DNA of 60,000 nucleotides, taken from the NCBI GenBank assembly GCA_014529385.2, contig CM043950.1:151906945-151966944 (forward strand), read 5' to 3'. Source of the DNA: Adiantum capillus-veneris (lineage: Eukaryota; Streptophyta; Polypodiopsida; Polypodiales; Pteridaceae). The translations under genes were made by a program, and so were the position numbers. Shown here piece by piece: positions 56,298 to 60,000 of this stretch. Each line of letters starts with the position of its first letter. Within the stretch, counting starts at the first letter, position 1. The notes under the pieces were generated by a model. The model did no database searches and was not told the DNA's origin. It was given only the letters and a program-made list of their open reading frames with translations.

Positions 56298-57937
56298 TGT
56301 CATAAAATCTAATATCTAACCAACCCAAATGATTTTCTCATATTAAATTGATCACTTAATGTGGGAGAATAAATGGGAACAAGTGTTAAGATATAGATAT
56401 GTGCTTATAGATCTATCTCAACACGGGGCCAATAATAAAGGGGCCCAAATGGGAGATGGTCTATCAAGAGCAAGGCTAATTAATGGAGCATAAGACCTTA
56501 GGGTTAGCTTCATTGAAGACCTCCAATAATGTGTGTAAAAGTCCTTTGACCTTAGGTAAGCTAGGGCTGAGCTTGAGGTGGGAGCTTGAGGTGGGAACCC
56601 GGCCCAAGCTCGAGGTGCTTGTCGTGCTTGAGGTGCTTGTCTTGCTTGAGGTGCTTGTCATGCTTGAGGTGCTTGATTAAGATGCTTGAGATGCTTGATT
56701 GGCTCCATGCTTGAGGTGCTTGACTTGGTGCATGATTAAGGTGCTTGAGGTGCCTTAAGAAGCTTGCCTGAGATGCTTGTGGGAACACCCCCTACTTCAA
56801 GTGCTTAGTCATGCTTGATGACTAAGGGGCTTGCTCATCCAAAGTCAAAAATATCCCTACAAGGAGGGGGGTGAGCCTACAAGGGGGGGGGGATGAGAGA
56901 GAACACACACACACACACAAGGGAAGCCCCAGCTTGAAGAGGCAGCAATGACACTTGTCAAGTTCCTCCCCATGTTGCCCTCATGGTGTGCCTGAAGCCT
57001 ATTGGTTGGCCACCCAAGGGGTCCAATGATAATTTAGGATATTTAATTAATTGATTTTGCATTTATCAAGTCCTCTCTCTCAAAGGGGAAAGGGGGACAC
57101 TTGTCCCAAGGCTACCCATGTCGCTTGTAATGGCTCCTGCTTGTGATTGGCTAGGCCTGGAGGGGTTCAATGAGCTTCAAGCATGAGCTACAAGGGGGGG
57201 TCAACCCAAGCAAGCTAGGGGGGTGCTTAGGGGGTATACTCACCACACACACTCACAAACACTCTCATTGTGTACTATGCAAAGTGCAAGAGCTCCCTCT
57301 CCCTCTCCAAGCAAGTAAAGGTTGAGAGCCTACACCAACACTCTTGGCTATGGAGTGCAAATCCAACCGAGAGCCATGCTTTAATGCTTAAGCTTGCCAT
57401 CTCCTTCTTCTTCATTACTATGCTATTATGTATGCTAGCAACAAGAGTATGATAAGTGAGGAACTAATTCTTTCTCCTACGAAATGTTTCTTCTTCCTCT
57501 TCCCTACCCTCATTCCCTGCTAGCTCTCTCCACCTTCGAAGGTGTTTGAGGTCTTGGGACTGAGGCTTGGGATAGTTAAAGCTTTCTTCAAGTTTATGTT
57601 ATGTTGGTGATGCATGAATCTTTCCATCTTTATTGCTTCACCTAGGTCACAAGGAACACAAAGAATGTATTGTAACAAGTCTCTCTTTATGGGAGAAATC
57701 ATAATACAAATGCCTATTGGAGGGGGGACCGGCTCCACATAAATCCGGTCCTCAATTGTTGTCATGTTCTCTAAATTCTCTCTCTTGCAAAAGTATTGTC
57801 CATGCCAAGTTAACTAATTGCTATAATTATGTTGCTATCTTCAATTATGTCTACCCGCTATGCTCACAAAATCATTTCTTGAAAGTACTCGCAGTAAATT
57901 CCGCTACTCTCAAATTGAATAGGCAAATTCCATTACA
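56298..57937 (+). repeat. 3' LTR of gypsy-B
   Basis: TGTCATAAAATC to TTCCATTACA, 1640 bp, uninterrupted. It matches the two halves of the 5' LTR with few changes, and this comparison fixes the copia-N2 boundaries. Confidence 0.95.
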
Positions 57938-57960
57938 CCTAACCTAACCTAACATTAAAA
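57938..57960. repeat. CCTAA repeat flank and target duplication
   Basis: Three to four CCTAA/CCTAAC units, the first (57938-57942) being the gypsy-B target duplication. It continues the CCTAA-rich DNA at 45310-45536. Confidence 0.85.
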
Positions 57961-57968
57961 AAACATAA

Positions 57969-58735
57969 TGGTGAGGTGCTTGACAAAACGGCAAGCCATA
58001 CAGATTGACCTCAATGCATATGCGATGTCGGCAAGCTCTATGGCTTGCCAATTTGCCAATTATGGTTGCAAAGCGATTTTAGAGCCTGAAAACCGCTCGC
58101 AGACATATAGACAACATAATAGCGAGCCGTTGGCAATATGGCAAGCCATAGAGATTTCCCACAATGCATATATATGCGTTGTGGGTAAGCTTTATGGCTT
58201 GCCATATTGCCAAACAAATCGCCATTGTGTTGTTTTTAGGGACACGAGGCAATTTTAGCGCTTGAAAATCGCTCACAAATATATAGACAACACAATGGCA
58301 AGCCGTTGGTGATACGAAAATCCATAGAGCTTGCCCACAATGCATATGCATTGTGTGCAAGCTCTATGGCTTTCCATTTTGCCAAACGTATCTCCATTGT
58401 GTTGTTTTGAGAGCCGCGATGCAATTTAAAAGCTTAAAAATTGCTCGCGGACATATAGACAACACAATGGCTAGACTTTTGGCAATAGGGCAAACCATCG
58501 AGTTTGCACACAATGCATATGCATTGTGGGAAAACTCTATGGCTTGTCGTATTGCCAAACATCTTGCCATTGTGGTCTTTTTAGCGCTGCTTAGCTACTT
58601 TAGGGCGTGAAAACTGCTTGCGGACATAAAAATAACGCAATGGCAAGTTTTTTGCAATATGGCAAGCCATACGGCTTGCCCTCAATGCATATGCCTTGTG
58701 GGCAAGCTTTATGGCTTGCCGTTGTCAATGAGTTG
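57969..58735. repeat. Tandem satellite of about 172 bp palindromic monomers, five copies
   Basis: Each monomer is centred on GCATATGC with inverted arms: GGCAAGCCATAGAG and TTGCCCACAAT on the left, ATTGTGGGCAAGC and TCTATGGCTTGCC on the right. Centres are at about 58019, 58171, 58345, 58518 and 58690 (spacings 152, 174, 173, 172). A second conserved block (ACATATAGACAACA...ATGG) lies between palindromes. Open frames across it come from the repeat and are not genes. Confidence 0.88.
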
Positions 58736-59460
58736 GCGGTCTTGCTAGAAAGGCACCGGGCCTCTAGCTATGAGGGTTTGTGGGGAGACTGTGAAGGCTT
58801 TCCTTAAGCAAACTTAGTATTTGTAGCAAATAGATTATGTGTAGCCATTGGAATCTTACACGCAGACACACACATACGCACACGTGAAACCATCAAAATA
58901 CAACAAAGATGAAACCATCAAGGCTTTGATCGTATCTAATCAAAGGTAAGATGAAAGGGTTCATTGATGCATTTATAGCAGCAAGTCGTTGTGCTCCAAA
59001 TAGACTGCGAATGGTTCTTTGAAACTGTAACTTAGTGCTTACAAAGATGTAGATGTTTTGCCTAGTGATAGGAGTGAGCCGTGTGTACAACTCTTCTTGG
59101 TTCATAGTAATATTAAGAAAGCAAGATTCAACCCCTAGAGGAGAATAAATATGTGCGCATCGAAAGACTTAGAGTAGTCTAGTAGTGTTTAAATAAGAGG
59201 ACGTGGAGAAAGAAGAATTTTGGCAGTCTTTCCGGCCCAAAGAGTAACACAATTCTCTGTTGGAAGTGGATTTGATGGCTAATACAAACGTTAATCCTAA
59301 TATTTTGCACAAAGTGAAAGGATTGAAAGGTTACACCATTGGGATTATTCATCTAAGAAATTAGTTTAGAAAGCAGTCAAACAATGGAGGAAAGAGATAA
59401 GAGAGACAACCAACACACAAAGACCCACACAAGCTCAAGCTAAAGAAGTGAAGCACACCT
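58736..59460. other. Unassigned, no feature recognised
   Basis: A short (AC)-rich patch near 58862-58885 with the small duplication GAAACCATCAA. No coding or mobile-element signature. Confidence 0.5.
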
Positions 59461-60000
59461 CAAGACTTTGTGGTCTTGTAGCCAATTTGATGAAGTAGAA
59501 GATGAGTAGTAGTACCCAACATCGTTTGTGAGCCACCAACAATGCGTCTTTATTGATGAAAGAAGGTTACATAGAGTGTATGAGTATTGCAAGTGAGGAG
59601 ATAGAAGGCTTGAGGCATGAATTAGAAAGCTCAAAATGTGTTGGGCTGAAATTGAGAGAAAGTTTCACTCAAGGAGATGGCTAGGAGATTGGATGATGGA
59701 TTGATAGAGTGGCTTGATTATGGGGATTGCTTGAGCGCTTGATTGCTTGATGGTTTGCTTCATGCCCAAGTGAGGGGCAAGAGGCTCTATTTATAGGTAA
59801 AGTTGCCCCTTAAAGTTACTTGCACCGAAAGAAGGATCCCATTTAAGCCATGGCGCCCAATGCCATTGCTCCTTGCATGAACACCCTTTACCTCCAATTT
59901 AGAAAAATAGAGGGAGGGGGCAGGGGGCGAATATGCCCCGATTGGGCTCCAACCAACCACCATATTATGCAGTAGTGTCAAAAAGTGCCACTGAACACCT
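59461..60000 (-). other. Possible LTR or promoter on the minus strand, running off the window
   Basis: The minus strand reads CCTATAAATAGAGCC at about 59785-59800, a good TATA box, and AATAAA at 59549-59554, about 240 bases downstream. That spacing suits the R region of an LTR. The sequence has no partner inside the window and no visible TG...CA boundary, so an ordinary promoter is also possible. Confidence 0.3.

Larger units (their letters stand above)
45537..57937 (+). mobile_element. gypsy-B: Ty3/gypsy element with chromodomain, nested copia-N2
   Basis: The 5' LTR (45537-50734) is interrupted by copia-N2. The iMet PBS TGGTATCAGAGC is at 50736-50747, coding at 51149-55937, the purine tract near 56285-56294, and the 3' LTR at 56298-57937. 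Target duplication CCTAA (45532-45536 and 57938-57942), which itself lies in CCTAA-rich DNA on both sides. The protein order protease-RT-RNase H-integrase-chromodomain marks it as a chromovirus-type gypsy element. Confidence 0.95.

Noticed and set aside
58079-58360. 93-codon open frame with repeated AHNAYA-type peptide
   Set aside because: It is a translation of the palindromic satellite.
57969-58735. CRISPR-like array of palindromic repeats
   Set aside because: The units are about 172 bp, vary from copy to copy, have no unique short spacers and lie in plant DNA; a satellite fits.

Overview
This is a stretch of nuclear DNA from a land plant. The evidence is plant-type LTR retrotransposons (Ty1/copia and Ty3/gypsy) primed by initiator-Met and Asp tRNAs, CACTA/En-Spm transposons with Transpos_assoc, tnp2, DUF4218 and DUF4216 segments, and very dense (GA)n/(CA)n/poly-C microsatellites. 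I recognise no host gene anywhere in the 60 kb. The species cannot be fixed from this; the microsatellite-heavy, transposon-packed character would suit a fern or other non-seed plant, but that is a guess.

Layout. 1-2898: a minus-strand LTR element (tRNA-Asp primed, apparently non-coding) inserted into CACTA-1. 2899-6340: CACTA-1, decayed. 6341-7024: truncated gypsy-type LTR. 7025-11625: 5'-truncated, stop-ridden copy of the copia-A family. 11626-13829: copia-N1, a pol-deleted copia element. 13830-16940: microsatellites, a tRNA-like SINE relic and short tandem repeats. 16943-24210: a tandemly repeated 0.8 kb unknown unit split by copia-C (minus, 17797-23353, TSD GAGTA). 24211-25715: microsatellites and a three-copy SINE-like tandem repeat. 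25716-30664: copia-D (minus), with gag, protease and integrase still open. 30665-31550: GA/CT arrays. 31551-41977: a minus-strand gag-protease-coiled-coil element without polymerase, split by copia-A (34518-39695, TSD CCTGA), whose 1428-residue polyprotein is uninterrupted. 41978-44880: (CT)n arrays and the truncated CACTA-2 (minus). 44881-45536: 184 bp tandem repeat and CCTAA-rich repeat. 45537-57937: chromovirus-like gypsy-B (TSD CCTAA), with copia-N2 (TSD CACTT) nested in its 5' LTR. 57943-58735: a tandem satellite built of about 172 bp palindromic monomers. 58736-60000: unassigned, with a possible LTR promoter on the minus strand.

The elements interact by nesting and probably by parasitism. 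N1 and N2 share PBS type, polypurine tract and LTR termini with the coding elements C and D, and could have been mobilised by them. Copia-A is young (its two LTRs differ at about one site) and has an open frame, but two of the three integrase catalytic residues are changed. The most unusual items are the shared pol-deleted architecture of N1/N2, the gag-protease-coiled-coil element with a small upstream ORF, the integrase-altered young copia-A, and the palindromic satellite.
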